Under the pieces are notes generated by a model. That model saw only the letters and a list, made by a program, of their open reading frames with translations. It ran no database searches and was not told the DNA's origin. A DNA stretch of 64,000 nt from Flavobacterium hibernum. GTDB lineage: Bacteria; Bacteroidota; Bacteroidia; Flavobacteriales; Flavobacteriaceae. The stretch is from the NCBI RefSeq assembly GCF_000832125.1, contig NZ_JPRK01000003.1, forward strand, positions 233,016-297,015, given 5' to 3'. Every line of letters begins with the position of its first letter. Position 1 is the first letter of the stretch. This document shows, in pieces, positions 55,528 through 64,000 of the stretch. The translations under genes were made by a program, and so were the position numbers.

Positions 55528-55535
55528 CAAATATA
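55528..55535 (-). promoter_or_regulatory. -7 box of the sigma factor gene
   Basis: TATATTTG on the minus strand matches TAnnTTTG. A TTG about 18 bases upstream may be the -33 element. Transcription would start around 55522, a few bases before the ATG at 55515, which supports that ATG as the original start. Confidence 0.5.
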
Positions 55536-55810
55536 AATTTAATATCAACAAATCAACATTTCCACAACATAATTATCATTCAATTTCCCAAAGAGATGCA
55601 AAAAAGTAAGAATAAAACGCTTTTTAATGGTTTTACAAAAATGGTTTTAAATTAAATTCTTCTAAGCTAATTATACATCTTTTTGATTTGTATAAAATAT
55701 CCTAAAAACTACAATCTTAAACTTCAAAAATTCGTACAGATCAGTAATTGAAAATCTATACAATTGACTGCTAGATATCAGAATAAAATAATTGCAATCC
55801 CGACGACTCC

Positions 55811-55848
55811 AAAAAAAAAGCCTGTAAACTTATTGCTTACAGGCTTTT
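55811..55848 (-). terminator. terminator of the EptA-like/PAP2 operon
   Basis: AAGCCTGTAA and TTACAGGCTT pair across an ~11-base loop, followed on the minus strand by nine T residues. It lies about 25 bases after the stop codon at 55873. Confidence 0.8.
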
Positions 55849-55872
55849 TAATTAACTTATTTTAAATATTTA

Positions 55873-57396
55873 TTAGTTTTTAAAAATATTCAATTCCTCA
55901 TTATAAACAGGGCTTTCGATATTTAAAAAATTTAAAACACTATGAAACACATGATTCTGAGTTAATGTTTTATTAGCTTTCAGTTGTTTCGAGTTATCAG
56001 ATACCCAAACTATAAAAGGTATTTCATATTGTTCTTTTGGAGCAAAACTCATTGGAACTCCGTGCATGTATAGATTTTTTTCTCCTAAAGATTCTCCGTG
56101 ATCCGAAACAAAAATCATGGTACTCTTAAACTCTTTTAATTCTTTCAAATCATCAATTACGCTAGATAAAATATAATCGGTGTAAACAATTGTATTATCA
56201 TAAGCGTTGATAAGTTCTGTTTGAGAACATTTTCCTAATTCAACACTATTACAAACAGGCTTAAAAGTTTCGAATCGTGGCGGATATTTTTTACTGTAAG
56301 TAGGTCCGTGACTTGTACTGGTGTGTAATACAATCAATATCTTGTTCTTTTTACTGGCTAATATCTGCTCTTTTAGTCCTGTTAAAAGAATTTCATCATA
56401 ATCACATCCCTCTCCTTTACAGTCTTTCCTTAAAACATCTCGATTTTGATAATTCTTAATATGTACCGGAGGTTCTCCCCAGTTTGAAGTTCTCCAGACA
56501 ACCTCTACATTATTTCTATAAAGATAGTTAGGCAGTATTTCATATAGATCATCGCTATTCGTATGCTCTAAAATACATTTTACACCCGCAGTAGTATACG
56601 TAGCACAGGAAGTAGCATCAAAATGAAATACATTTGGCGTTTTAGAGAGTAATGGATTTGTATTTTTATCGTAACCGTATAAAGAAAAATTCTGTCTTCT
56701 GGCAGATTCTCCAATAACTAAAACTACTACAGATTTCTGATTGTCTTTTATTGTCGCGTTTGGCAATAAAATTTCTTTTTCATTCTTTTTATACTTATGA
56801 ATATAAAAAAGTGAAGTGTTTACAGTATACGACCAAGGCATTGCAAGACCTCCCAATTGTTTTGAGTTTTTATCTATCCATAACAAATTGCTTGCATTGG
56901 CCATTACTAAAACAATAGTAAGTAATAATGCTAAAGAAGAAATGGTTAGCCCTTTCTTTAAAGTTACATTTATTATTTTAGCTTTAATAATATAAACACT
57001 TGGAAGAACTCCTAATACAATTATATATAATATTAATTTAAAAGAAAAGTAACTGCTCGACTCTTCATAATTGGTATTAAATACATTACCAATCATGCTC
57101 TCGTCTACAATAACGCTGTATGTATTAACAAAATAAACGGCAATTGAATTGATCATAAAAAACAGGACCAACAAAAATTTTCCAAAATAATGTGAGAGAG
57201 AAAAAAAGAGAAAAAAAACAAATGCGTTTAAAACAAACACTAGAATTACCAAACTCACAACCAAAATTACTCCGTTAAAACTTGAATAATCTACATTATT
57301 AAATACATAAGTAAAAAACGGTAAGTGAAAGAATAAAAAATTCAACACACTCAAAATGGCAACAAAATGAGTTATTTTGATATTATTTTTTAACAT
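55873..57396 (-). CDS. phosphoethanolamine transferase (EptA/MCR-type)
   Basis: A 507-residue inner-membrane enzyme: five hydrophobic helices in the first ~170 residues and a periplasmic alkaline-phosphatase-fold domain. Metal and catalytic motifs are intact: VIGESARR (Glu230), SCATYTTAGVKC with nucleophile Thr268 between Cys264 and Cys274 (the disulfide pair of the family), and VSDHGESLG. It overlaps the PAP2 gene by 14 bases. It should move phosphoethanolamine from phosphatidylethanolamine to lipid A or another glycan, lowering surface charge. Confidence 0.92.
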   Translation of the reverse strand: MLKNNIKITHFVAILSVLNFLFFHLPFFTYVFNNVDYSSFNGVILVVSLVILVFVLNAFVFFLFFSLSHYFGKFLLVLFFMINSIAVYFVNTYSVIVDESMIGNVFNTNYEESSSYFSFKLILYIIVLGVLPSVYIIKAKIINVTLKKGLTISSLALLLTIVLVMANASNLLWIDKNSKQLGGLAMPWSYTVNTSLFYIHKYKKNEKEILLPNATIKDNQKSVVVLVIGESARRQNFSLYGYDKNTNPLLSKTPNVFHFDATSCATYTTAGVKCILEHTNSDDLYEILPNYLYRNNVEVVWRTSNWGEPPVHIKNYQNRDVLRKDCKGEGCDYDEILLTGLKEQILASKKNKILIVLHTSTSHGPTYSKKYPPRFETFKPVCNSVELGKCSQTELINAYDNTIVYTDYILSSVIDDLKELKEFKSTMIFVSDHGESLGEKNLYMHGVPMSFAPKEQYEIPFIVWVSDNSKQLKANKTLTQNHVFHSVLNFLNIESPVYNEELNIFKN

Positions 57397-58210
57397 AAAG
57401 TGTAATAATTTTATATAATGAAAAGGCTAAACTAATAAATGCAAAATAAAAGATGATCAAATTATCATTAATAATTCTGTTGACTAGCAAAACACAGCCA
57501 AACACAAACAATAAAATTAAAATTGGGTAATATTTTTTAACGCTTATCCATGCCAATATTTTATATTTTCGGGTAATAAAAATACCTAAAAGCCCAGACA
57601 GATAACCAATAACGCTACCTATAATAATATCAAGCGGGTAATGTGCTCCTACTGCTACTCTTGTAAAAGCAAGAAAGTATCCAAGATTCATGATTGAAAA
57701 AATCCATAATATTTTAGATTTCGTTTCTTTTGGCATAAAACCAAACATTAAAACGGTAAGTATTGCAAAGATTGTTATGGTATGTCCTGAAGGACAGCTA
57801 TTGTGACCGCAAACAGCTCTTCCAACAATATAAAAAGTATTATTATCAAATATTGCGGCTGGTCGTGGTACTGCAAACATACTTTTAAAGGGACAACAAA
57901 GTACAAGTGAAACTAACAAAGTTGACAGTAAAGCCTCCCATATTTTTGGCGCATAAACAACGAATAAACTCAAAAATGATAAAGAAACTAACGCATCTCC
58001 AAATTGAGTGAGATTATACTCGAGATGAGGATATTGTCCTAAATGAGAATTTATATAAAAAAAACAATCTTTTTGAATTTCTATATATTTATCAGCACAT
58101 AAAGCGCCTTTACTATATAAAAATAAAACAATGGCAATTAAGGAAAATAGAGGCAAAAAAAATAAGCTTAACTTAAGTCTTGAATAATTATTAATAATAT
58201 TTGCATTCAT
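57383..58210 (-). CDS. PAP2-family membrane phosphatase (LpxE-like role possible)
   Basis: A 275-residue membrane protein with about six helices and the three PAP2 motifs: KSMFAVPRPA (motif 1), CPSGHT (motif 2) and RVAVGAHYPLDIIIGS (motif 3). Translational overlap with the phosphoethanolamine transferase suggests joint action on one substrate. In other Gram-negative bacteria an LpxE-type phosphatase removes the lipid A 1-phosphate before EptA adds phosphoethanolamine; the same order is plausible here but not proven. Confidence 0.88.
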   Translation of the reverse strand: MNANIINNYSRLKLSLFFLPLFSLIAIVLFLYSKGALCADKYIEIQKDCFFYINSHLGQYPHLEYNLTQFGDALVSLSFLSLFVVYAPKIWEALLSTLLVSLVLCCPFKSMFAVPRPAAIFDNNTFYIVGRAVCGHNSCPSGHTITIFAILTVLMFGFMPKETKSKILWIFSIMNLGYFLAFTRVAVGAHYPLDIIIGSVIGYLSGLLGIFITRKYKILAWISVKKYYPILILLFVFGCVLLVNRIINDNLIIFYFAFISLAFSLYKIITLYVKK

Positions 58211-58842
58211 TTTTATTAATCTTTTTTATGCTTTAAATAGAGTTCTCAAATAATTTACATCTTAAAATATTGCTCTTCTTTGACCTAAAAAGAAAATGAT
58301 CAACACCAATCTAAAAGCGCCAATAACTATAGTTCTTATTGCTTATAAACCACTTCATCTTTTTCTCAAAACTTTTAATAATTCATGAAATTTGCCGGCT
58401 GCAAGATTAGCTAATCTCAATATTCTGCTCATGAATAACACTTTAAAAAAAAGTAAAGTAATTGGTCAATTTTGAAGAAATTTAGAATTTGTATTCTGTA
58501 ATGTAATTTTTGATTATCGTTTGCGGGTTATTAAATAATCTCTTTATAAAAAAATAATTATTGGCTTCTATCTCTCTTAGAAAGAACTAAAATTGATAAA
58601 TTAGCATACTGATAATCCTTAATTTATTTAGCCTGCAAATTTTTAAAATTTCGGCATTATCAATAATCATTAAAGGTTTTACTTATAACACAATAAGGTA
58701 TATTTAAAATCTAATTTTTACATTAGTCTGTTTTTATTTCAATTGCAATCAACTTTAAATCATTACTTTATAATTAATAGCTATTAAATACAAATCATCT
58801 CAGATTCAGTTTTTCTTCAAAATTTATATCTAAACTTGCAGT
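58211..58842. other. divergent intergenic region between PAP2 and response regulator genes
   Basis: About 630 AT-rich bases. It must hold the promoters of both divergent units, but no full TAnnTTTG box with correct spacing stands out; TAAACTTG (about 58828-58835) before the regulator start is a one-mismatch candidate. No gene or clear repeat was seen. Confidence 0.4.
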
Positions 58843-59520
58843 ATGAAAATTTTAATTATAGAAGACGAGCTGGAAATTGCTCAGAGCATTAAAAATTATT
58901 TTAGAACTAACGGAATTCAATGCGAAATGGCCGAAAACTATAAATTGGCATTGAGCAAAATTGATTCTTACGATTACGACTGTATTCTGCTTGACCTTAT
59001 GTTGCCTGATGGTGACGGATTTGATATATTAAGAGAACTTAAAAGAAAAAACAAAACCGACGGAGTAATTGTGGTTTCGGCCAAAGAAACTCTTGAAACA
59101 CGTTTGGAAGGATTCAATCTTGGTGCAGATGATTATTTGACTAAGCCATTTCATTTATCTGAACTCTTGGTTCGAATGCAGGCACTTATAAGACGAAAAA
59201 ACTTTAAGGGTTCGAATAATCTTATTTTCAATGAAATTGTAATTGATATATTATCTAAATCAGTTACCGTTAATGATATTAAATTAGATTTAACAAAGAA
59301 AGAACTGGATTTGCTTCTCTTTTTAATTGGCAATGAAAACAAAGTATTATCTAAAGCCGCAATTGCCGAACATCTTTCCGGAGATATGGCAGACATGCTC
59401 GACAATCACGATTTTATCTACGCGCACATTAAAAATCTAAAAAAGAAATTGTCTCAGGCAGGAAGCGGAGATTACATTAAAACAGCTTACGGACTTGGAT
59501 ATAAATGGGAAAATGAATAA
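58843..59520 (+). CDS. OmpR-family response regulator
   Basis: A 225-residue regulator: receiver domain with phospho-acceptor Asp51 (YDCILLDLMLPDGDGFDIL) and the LTKPFHLSEL switch Lys, then an OmpR/PhoB winged helix (LTKKELDLLLFLIG to TAYGLGYKWENE). It overlaps the histidine kinase start by 8 bases (ATGAATAA). It diverges from the EptA-like/PAP2 operon, which it may control as PmrA does in other bacteria. Confidence 0.93.
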   Translation: MKILIIEDELEIAQSIKNYFRTNGIQCEMAENYKLALSKIDSYDYDCILLDLMLPDGDGFDILRELKRKNKTDGVIVVSAKETLETRLEGFNLGADDYLTKPFHLSELLVRMQALIRRKNFKGSNNLIFNEIVIDILSKSVTVNDIKLDLTKKELDLLLFLIGNENKVLSKAAIAEHLSGDMADMLDNHDFIYAHIKNLKKKLSQAGSGDYIKTAYGLGYKWENE

Positions 59521-60778
59521 TAAAAAACTGCTTAACAAAACCACAAACAGCTTTCTTATCTATGCTATTATCATATTATTGATATCGGCACCCTTGTTTT
59601 ATCTTGTAAGCCAGTGGCTTTATGTTTACGAAACAGATGAAGTACTTCATTTTCATAAAGGTGCATTTATAAAAGAAAGTCACAAGGATTTCACACAAAA
59701 AGATATTGATTTATGGAACAAATACAATAATGAAGTAATGATTGTTCCTGATATGGGTGTTACCAAAGATTCTATTGTGGGTAAAATGCTTTACGATTCT
59801 ATCGCAAAAGAAAAAGAACCTTTTCGCGTTTTATATGCACCTGTAACGATAAACGGAAAAAAATATACGTATACTGAGAAAATAAACCTGCTAGAAATGG
59901 AGGGAATGGTTTTTAGCATTGCCGGCATGTTTCTTTTTATCATTATTATGCTTCTGATTGGAATTATTTGGATATCAAAAGCTACTGCCGCAAAAATTTG
60001 GAGTCCTTTCTATAATACGCTAAATCAGATTCAGGATTTTGAAATTGATAAAAATAAACCTCCACATTTTATTCCTACTGATATTGACGAATTTGATCGT
60101 CTTAATAAAAGCTTAGAAAGACTTATCGAAAAAAACACAGCCATTTATAAAAGTCAGAGAGAATTTGTCGAAAATGCTGCACACGAACTTCAAACTCCTT
60201 TAGCATTATTTCAAACTAAAATTGATACCCTTACTCAATTAGACTTAAACGAAGAGCAATCTCTTTTGGTTGCGTCTTTAAATACAGATGTTTCCAGATT
60301 AAACAGGCTTAATAAAAACCTGTTATTACTCTCTAAAATTGACAACGAAAGTTTTCTTGAAAAAAGCGATATTGTTCTTAATGATTATATTAATAAACAT
60401 TTAGACTTTTTTACAGAACAGGCCAATGCAAAAAACCTGACTATTATAACTGAATTTACTTCAACTTTAAGCTTAACAGGAAATCCAGCTCTTACAGAAG
60501 TATTGATTAATAATTTGTTTTTGAATGCGATTCGCCACAACGAAAAAAACGGAAAAATCATTATTACAACTCTTAATAATGAATTGATATTTGCAAACAC
60601 TGGACAAAACTCTCCTTTAAAAATTGAGAAACTCTTTAATCGATTTTCTAAAACTAATCCTTCTTCTCAAGGAAATGGGCTTGGTTTGGCTATTATCAAA
60701 AAAATCACCGAACTTAATCATTGGCAAATAAACTATAGTTTTCAGGATAATTTGCATCATTTTAGTGTGAAATTTTAA
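59513..60778 (+). CDS. sensor histidine kinase
   Basis: A 421-residue kinase: membrane helix at about 10-33, a ~100-residue periplasmic domain, a second helix at about 135-160 (VFSIAGMFLFIIIMLLIGIIWI), HisKA with His224 in NAAHELQTPLALFQ, and HATPase blocks (LINNLFLNAIRHNEKNGK; GNGLGLAIIKKI). The ATG at 59513 overlaps the regulator stop and is preferred over a TTG at 59495. It forms the two-component pair with the upstream gene. Confidence 0.92.
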   Translation: MNNKKLLNKTTNSFLIYAIIILLISAPLFYLVSQWLYVYETDEVLHFHKGAFIKESHKDFTQKDIDLWNKYNNEVMIVPDMGVTKDSIVGKMLYDSIAKEKEPFRVLYAPVTINGKKYTYTEKINLLEMEGMVFSIAGMFLFIIIMLLIGIIWISKATAAKIWSPFYNTLNQIQDFEIDKNKPPHFIPTDIDEFDRLNKSLERLIEKNTAIYKSQREFVENAAHELQTPLALFQTKIDTLTQLDLNEEQSLLVASLNTDVSRLNRLNKNLLLLSKIDNESFLEKSDIVLNDYINKHLDFFTEQANAKNLTIITEFTSTLSLTGNPALTEVLINNLFLNAIRHNEKNGKIIITTLNNELIFANTGQNSPLKIEKLFNRFSKTNPSSQGNGLGLAIIKKITELNHWQINYSFQDNLHHFSVKF

Positions 60779-60852
60779 AAAATTCAAACTTCCTACAGAT
60801 TCGTATTTCAACTTTGTACTATGTTTTTTATCAATCAAAAAAAATAGTACTT

Positions 60853-61281
60853 ATGAAAAATTCAATCTTCGCATTCTTAGCGTTGCTTTTTTCTTCCTTT
60901 GCCATTGCGCAAAGTGTAAGCGAAAAAGACGTTCCTAATATTGTAAAATCGACTTTCTTACTATCCTATCCAGATCAAGCTAATGTAAAATGGGAGAAGG
61001 AAAAAGGAAATTATGAAGCCAACTTTACAATTGGCAAAACTCAACATGCGATGCTTTTAGATTCTAGCGGAAATATCCTGGAAACTGAAGAGGAAATCAG
61101 CGTGAAAAAACTGCCTGCCAAAGCTTTGGCTTACATTCAAAAAAACTACAAAAACAAAAAAATTACTGAAGCTGCAAAAATAACCGATGCTCATGGCAAA
61201 GTTACTTTTGAAGCTCAGGTCACTTCGATTGACCTAATTTTTGACAAACAAGGAACTTACATTAAAAGCATCGCAGATTAA
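60853..61281 (+). CDS. exported PepSY-like protein
   Basis: A 142-residue periplasmic protein with a signal peptide (MKNSIFAFLALLFSSFAIAQ). The rest forms PepSY-like/beta-lactamase-inhibitor-like repeats: VPNIVKSTFLLSYPDQANVKWEKE and LPAKALAYIQKNYKNKKITEAAKI. The ATG at 60853 is chosen because the signal peptide starts there; an upstream TTG gives no better fit. PepSY-like proteins often accompany two-component systems and TonB receptors in Flavobacteria. Role unknown. Confidence 0.85.
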   Translation: MKNSIFAFLALLFSSFAIAQSVSEKDVPNIVKSTFLLSYPDQANVKWEKEKGNYEANFTIGKTQHAMLLDSSGNILETEEEISVKKLPAKALAYIQKNYKNKKITEAAKITDAHGKVTFEAQVTSIDLIFDKQGTYIKSIAD

Positions 61282-61291
61282 AATCATAAAA

Positions 61292-63703
61292 ATGAAATTA
61301 AAGATAATATTAGTATTGTCGTTTCTTGTAATGAAAATTTACAATGTTACGGCACAAAACAACTCAGCCTCAATCTCAGGATTAATTAAAGATAAAACTT
61401 CGAAGACTTCACTTCCTTATATTAATGTAGTTTTAAAAACGGCAAAAGACCAAAAAATGCTTGCCGGTACTGTGACCAATGAAGAGGGTCGTTTTAATAT
61501 TCCCGCAGTACCATCTGGAAATTATATTCTGGAAATCAGTTCTACGGGTTATAAAACCAAAACTCAAAAACTTTTTGTTGGCTCGCTTTCAGACTTTCTA
61601 GATCTTAATAGTATCGATCTCGAAGAAGATATCAATACGTTGTCTGAAGTCATTGTAACTTCTAAAACTTCTGAAGTTAGTGCCAAAATGGACAAAAAAG
61701 TATTTTCTGTAGCCGATAATATTACTCAAAGCGGAGGTTCAGTTCTTCAATCTATGCAAAGTCTTCCGGGTGTGACGCTTCATGACGGAAAAGTACAACT
61801 TCGTGGTAACGATAAAGTAATGGTTCTTATTGACGGAAAACAAACTGCTCTTACTGGTTTTGGAAATCAATCCGGTCTTGACAATATTCCGGCATCGGCC
61901 ATTGAAAAAATTGAAATTATAAACAATCCTTCTGCAAAATTTGATGCCAACGGAAATGCTGGTATTATCAATATCATTTATAAAAAAAATAAACAGGAAG
62001 GTTTTAATGGTAAAGTTGGAATTACCTCTGGTTATGGTGCGCTTTGGGAACGTAAAGCCAATTTGCCAACCATACGTCCGCAATACCAAATGACTCCAAA
62101 AATAAATCCTTCTTTGTCTCTAAATTATCGAAAGGAGAAAATAAACGCTTACGTTCAGGCCGATTATCTTTATACTGAAACACTTAATAAAAATGAATTT
62201 GTAACCAGAACTTATGACGATGGTACAATTATAAATCAGCAAACGGTTAGAAATCGTAATACTCATTTTACAACTTTTAAATCTGGAATAGACTGGAATT
62301 ATAACGACCGTAACAGTTTTTCTTTTTCGGGACTTTTTGGAAGTGAAAAAATCATTGATAACGGAGATGAACCTTTCTTTAATCAGGATTACTCGCAACG
62401 ACTACGACTATGGTCGTTTCTGGAAGATGAACTAAAAACAACGCTAATGGCGAGTGCTTCTTACGAACACAAATTCAGTCAGCCGGGACATAAATTAAAT
62501 GCAGGAATTAACTATACGTATCATCGTGAAGACGAAAAATATTTCTTTACCAATACAATGCCTGATTTTGTTGGACAAGATTCTTTTAAACTTTTATCTG
62601 ATGAAAAGGTAATCGACATTAATCTTGATTATATCAAACCGCTAAAATACGGACGATTTGAAACTGGTTTTAAATTCAGAAACCGCGAAATCCCTACCAA
62701 TATGCAATTCTTCCCCGGACAGAATTCGCCTATTGATACCAACGCCGGAGGATGGGCCAATTATAAAGAAATAATTCCGGCACTTTATTCTAATTATATT
62801 TTTGAGAGTAATAAAATCGAAGCTGAACTTGGATTGCGTCTTGAATATGTAAAACTCCAATATGATGTTAATCCAAATCATCCTACCTATAAAAGTGATG
62901 GTTACAATTATACCGAACCTTTCCCAAATATGCGTTTTGGCTATAAAATCGATGATAAAAATAAAATCACCGCTTTTTATAACCGCAGAGTCGACAGACC
63001 TGCCGAAGTCGATATTCGTATTTTTCCAAAATATGATGATGCTGAGATTATAAAAGTTGGAAATCCGGCACTTCGCCCGCAATTCACGAATACTTTTGAA
63101 GTGGGATATAAAAAAACAATGCCTAAAGGTTATTTTACTTCCTCGATTTATTACAGAATCATAAACGGAACTATTGCGCGCATAGCAACGACAGTTCCTG
63201 ATAGCAATTTAATTTATAATGTATTTCAAAATGCAGATAAAAGTAGTTCTATAGGAATTGAAGCAATTTATTCGAATGAAGTTACTTCTTGGTACTCCTT
63301 TAATGTTAACGGAAATTTGTATCAAAATACGATTGACGCTTTTACGGTTACAAATTTGTATCCTATTCCAAGTATTTATGTTGGCGAACGTCAGCAAATG
63401 ATTTCGGGAAATCTAAAATGGAACAATACCTTACAGTTCAGTAAAACATTAAAAGGTCAGGTTTCTGCACTTTATCTCGCGCCTGATGTTGTGCCACAGG
63501 GAAAAATTGATTCGAGATTCTCGGTTGATTTGGGAATTAAAAAAACCGTACAAAAAGGAAAAGGTGAAGTTTTCGTAAACGCCACTGATATTTTTAATAC
63601 TCTGGTCGTACAAAAAGAAATATCAGGAAACGGTTTTAGCTATAATAGCAAAGATTATTACGAAACACAAGTAATACGTTTTGGATATAGTTACAAGTTT
63701 TAG
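61292..63703 (+). CDS. TonB-dependent receptor, outer-membrane beta-barrel family
   Basis: An 803-residue outer-membrane protein: signal peptide (KLKIILVLSFLVMKIYNVTAQ), CarboxypepD_reg-like domain (SISGLIKDKTSKTSLPYINV to GYKTKTQK), plug with SKTSEVSAKMDKKVFSV and NNPSAKFDANGNAGIINII, and a barrel ending VIRFGYSYKF. It belongs with the PF14905-type barrels rather than SusC, and no SusD follows. The ATG at 61292 starts the signal peptide; the longer frame begins with TTG. It follows the PepSY-like gene by 10 bases and probably belongs to the same unit. Ligand unknown. Confidence 0.9.
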   Translation: MKLKIILVLSFLVMKIYNVTAQNNSASISGLIKDKTSKTSLPYINVVLKTAKDQKMLAGTVTNEEGRFNIPAVPSGNYILEISSTGYKTKTQKLFVGSLSDFLDLNSIDLEEDINTLSEVIVTSKTSEVSAKMDKKVFSVADNITQSGGSVLQSMQSLPGVTLHDGKVQLRGNDKVMVLIDGKQTALTGFGNQSGLDNIPASAIEKIEIINNPSAKFDANGNAGIINIIYKKNKQEGFNGKVGITSGYGALWERKANLPTIRPQYQMTPKINPSLSLNYRKEKINAYVQADYLYTETLNKNEFVTRTYDDGTIINQQTVRNRNTHFTTFKSGIDWNYNDRNSFSFSGLFGSEKIIDNGDEPFFNQDYSQRLRLWSFLEDELKTTLMASASYEHKFSQPGHKLNAGINYTYHREDEKYFFTNTMPDFVGQDSFKLLSDEKVIDINLDYIKPLKYGRFETGFKFRNREIPTNMQFFPGQNSPIDTNAGGWANYKEIIPALYSNYIFESNKIEAELGLRLEYVKLQYDVNPNHPTYKSDGYNYTEPFPNMRFGYKIDDKNKITAFYNRRVDRPAEVDIRIFPKYDDAEIIKVGNPALRPQFTNTFEVGYKKTMPKGYFTSSIYYRIINGTIARIATTVPDSNLIYNVFQNADKSSSIGIEAIYSNEVTSWYSFNVNGNLYQNTIDAFTVTNLYPIPSIYVGERQQMISGNLKWNNTLQFSKTLKGQVSALYLAPDVVPQGKIDSRFSVDLGIKKTVQKGKGEVFVNATDIFNTLVVQKEISGNGFSYNSKDYYETQVIRFGYSYKF

Positions 63704-63776
63704 ACTGTGCTTTATTATTTTAGCCCGTTGATTGTGATACTTTAATAAACAAACCTATCGCAAATTAAAGAAAGTT

Positions 63777-63865
63777 TTGTCATTTCGACGAAGGAGAAAT
63801 CACATCCGATATTCGACAAAGATTAGCGAGTTTCTAGTGTAATTTCTCCTTCGTCGAAATGACAA
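63777..63865. repeat. 89 bp palindromic repeat, copy 1
   Basis: Ends TTGTCATTTCGACGAAGGAG and CTCCTTCGTCGAAATGACAA, complementary over about 28 bases with one mismatch, around a ~33-base centre. It is near identical to 63912-64000. It lies after the TonB-dependent receptor gene and may act as a terminator or a non-autonomous mobile repeat. Confidence 0.85.
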
Positions 63866-63911
63866 TATTGTGGTTTAAACGAACCTTTACGAGATTAATT
63901 TTATTTTTTCT

Positions 63912-64000
63912 TTGTCATTTCGACGAAGGAGAAATCACATCCGATATTCGACAAAGATTGACGAGTTTCTAGTGTGATTTCTCCTTCGTCGAAATGACAA
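63912..64000. repeat. 89 bp palindromic repeat, copy 2 (ends at window edge)
   Basis: Same as copy 1 except for three central or arm changes; here the 28-base arms are perfectly complementary. The two copies are 46 bases apart in the same orientation. Whether more copies follow outside the window cannot be seen. Confidence 0.85.

Larger units (their letters stand above)
55443..55872. other. intergenic between the sigma factor and the lipid A-type operon
   Basis: Contains the coding remnant of the sigma factor's true 5' end (55443-55515), its promoter, AT-rich DNA and the terminator of the phosphoethanolamine-transferase operon. The bases before the terminator (AATCCCGACGACTCCA) again look like a tRNA acceptor 3' end. 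Confidence 0.5.

Noticed and set aside
1..64000. CRISPR array
   Set aside because: No regularly spaced short repeats and no cas-like genes were seen. The repeats at 1.0-5.5 kb are too long and too widely spaced.

Overview
The window looks like a chromosome segment of a Flavobacterium-type member of the Bacteroidota. Evidence: AT-rich DNA, SusC/SusD pairs, TonB-dependent barrels with a CarboxypepD_reg-like domain, a hybrid two-component sensor, FecI/FecR signalling, and -7 boxes of the form TAnnTTTG (the Bacteroidota primary sigma consensus).

Left third (1-18.7 kb) is accessory DNA. After an IS3-type orfA fragment at the left edge, 1.0-6.2 kb holds four genes or gene pairs packed as integron-like cassettes: each unit ends in a 138-148 bp attC-like repeat whose R'' arm is complementary to the first bases of the same unit for the best-preserved cassettes. 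Cargo is a DUF2971 protein, a caspase-like (clan CD) protease, a type II restriction-modification pair and a PD-(D/E)XK nuclease-like protein. No integron integrase is present. From 7.6 to 18.0 kb two diverged ~275 bp direct repeats bracket a ~10 kb unit with an Avs3a/Avs3b-like antiphage pair and a large serine recombinase.

Middle (18.7-28 kb): an operon of transglutaminase-like protein, alpha-E protein and circularly permuted ATP-grasp protein; then an AraC regulator with an NmrA-type protein, and a redox operon (two NTF2-like proteins, Old Yellow Enzyme, antibiotic-monooxygenase-like protein, SDR). Both promoters of this AraC region share the same operator-like direct repeat with identical spacing to the -7 box.

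28.4-43.2 kb is a complete fructan (levan/inulin) utilisation locus, all on the minus strand: HTCS sensor, sugar importer, GH32 fructanase, SusC, SusD, DUF4960 lipoprotein, GH32-like lipoprotein and fructokinase, arranged like the Bacteroides thetaiotaomicron fructan locus. It is flanked by ~89% identical 169 bp direct repeats.

43.7-46.2 kb: an FGE-fold lipoprotein, a hypothetical exported protein and a divergent membrane-anchored winged-helix regulator. 46.4-55.5 kb: a sigma/anti-sigma-controlled SusCD operon carrying an amidohydrolase and a TlpA-like thioredoxin; the sigma gene has an apparent one-base frameshift in an A6 run near its start. 55.9-63.7 kb: a likely envelope-remodelling locus (phosphoethanolamine transferase plus PAP2 phosphatase) divergent from a response regulator, histidine kinase, PepSY-like protein and TonB-dependent barrel. 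The window ends in two 89 bp palindromic repeats. No full tRNA, rRNA or CRISPR array was seen.
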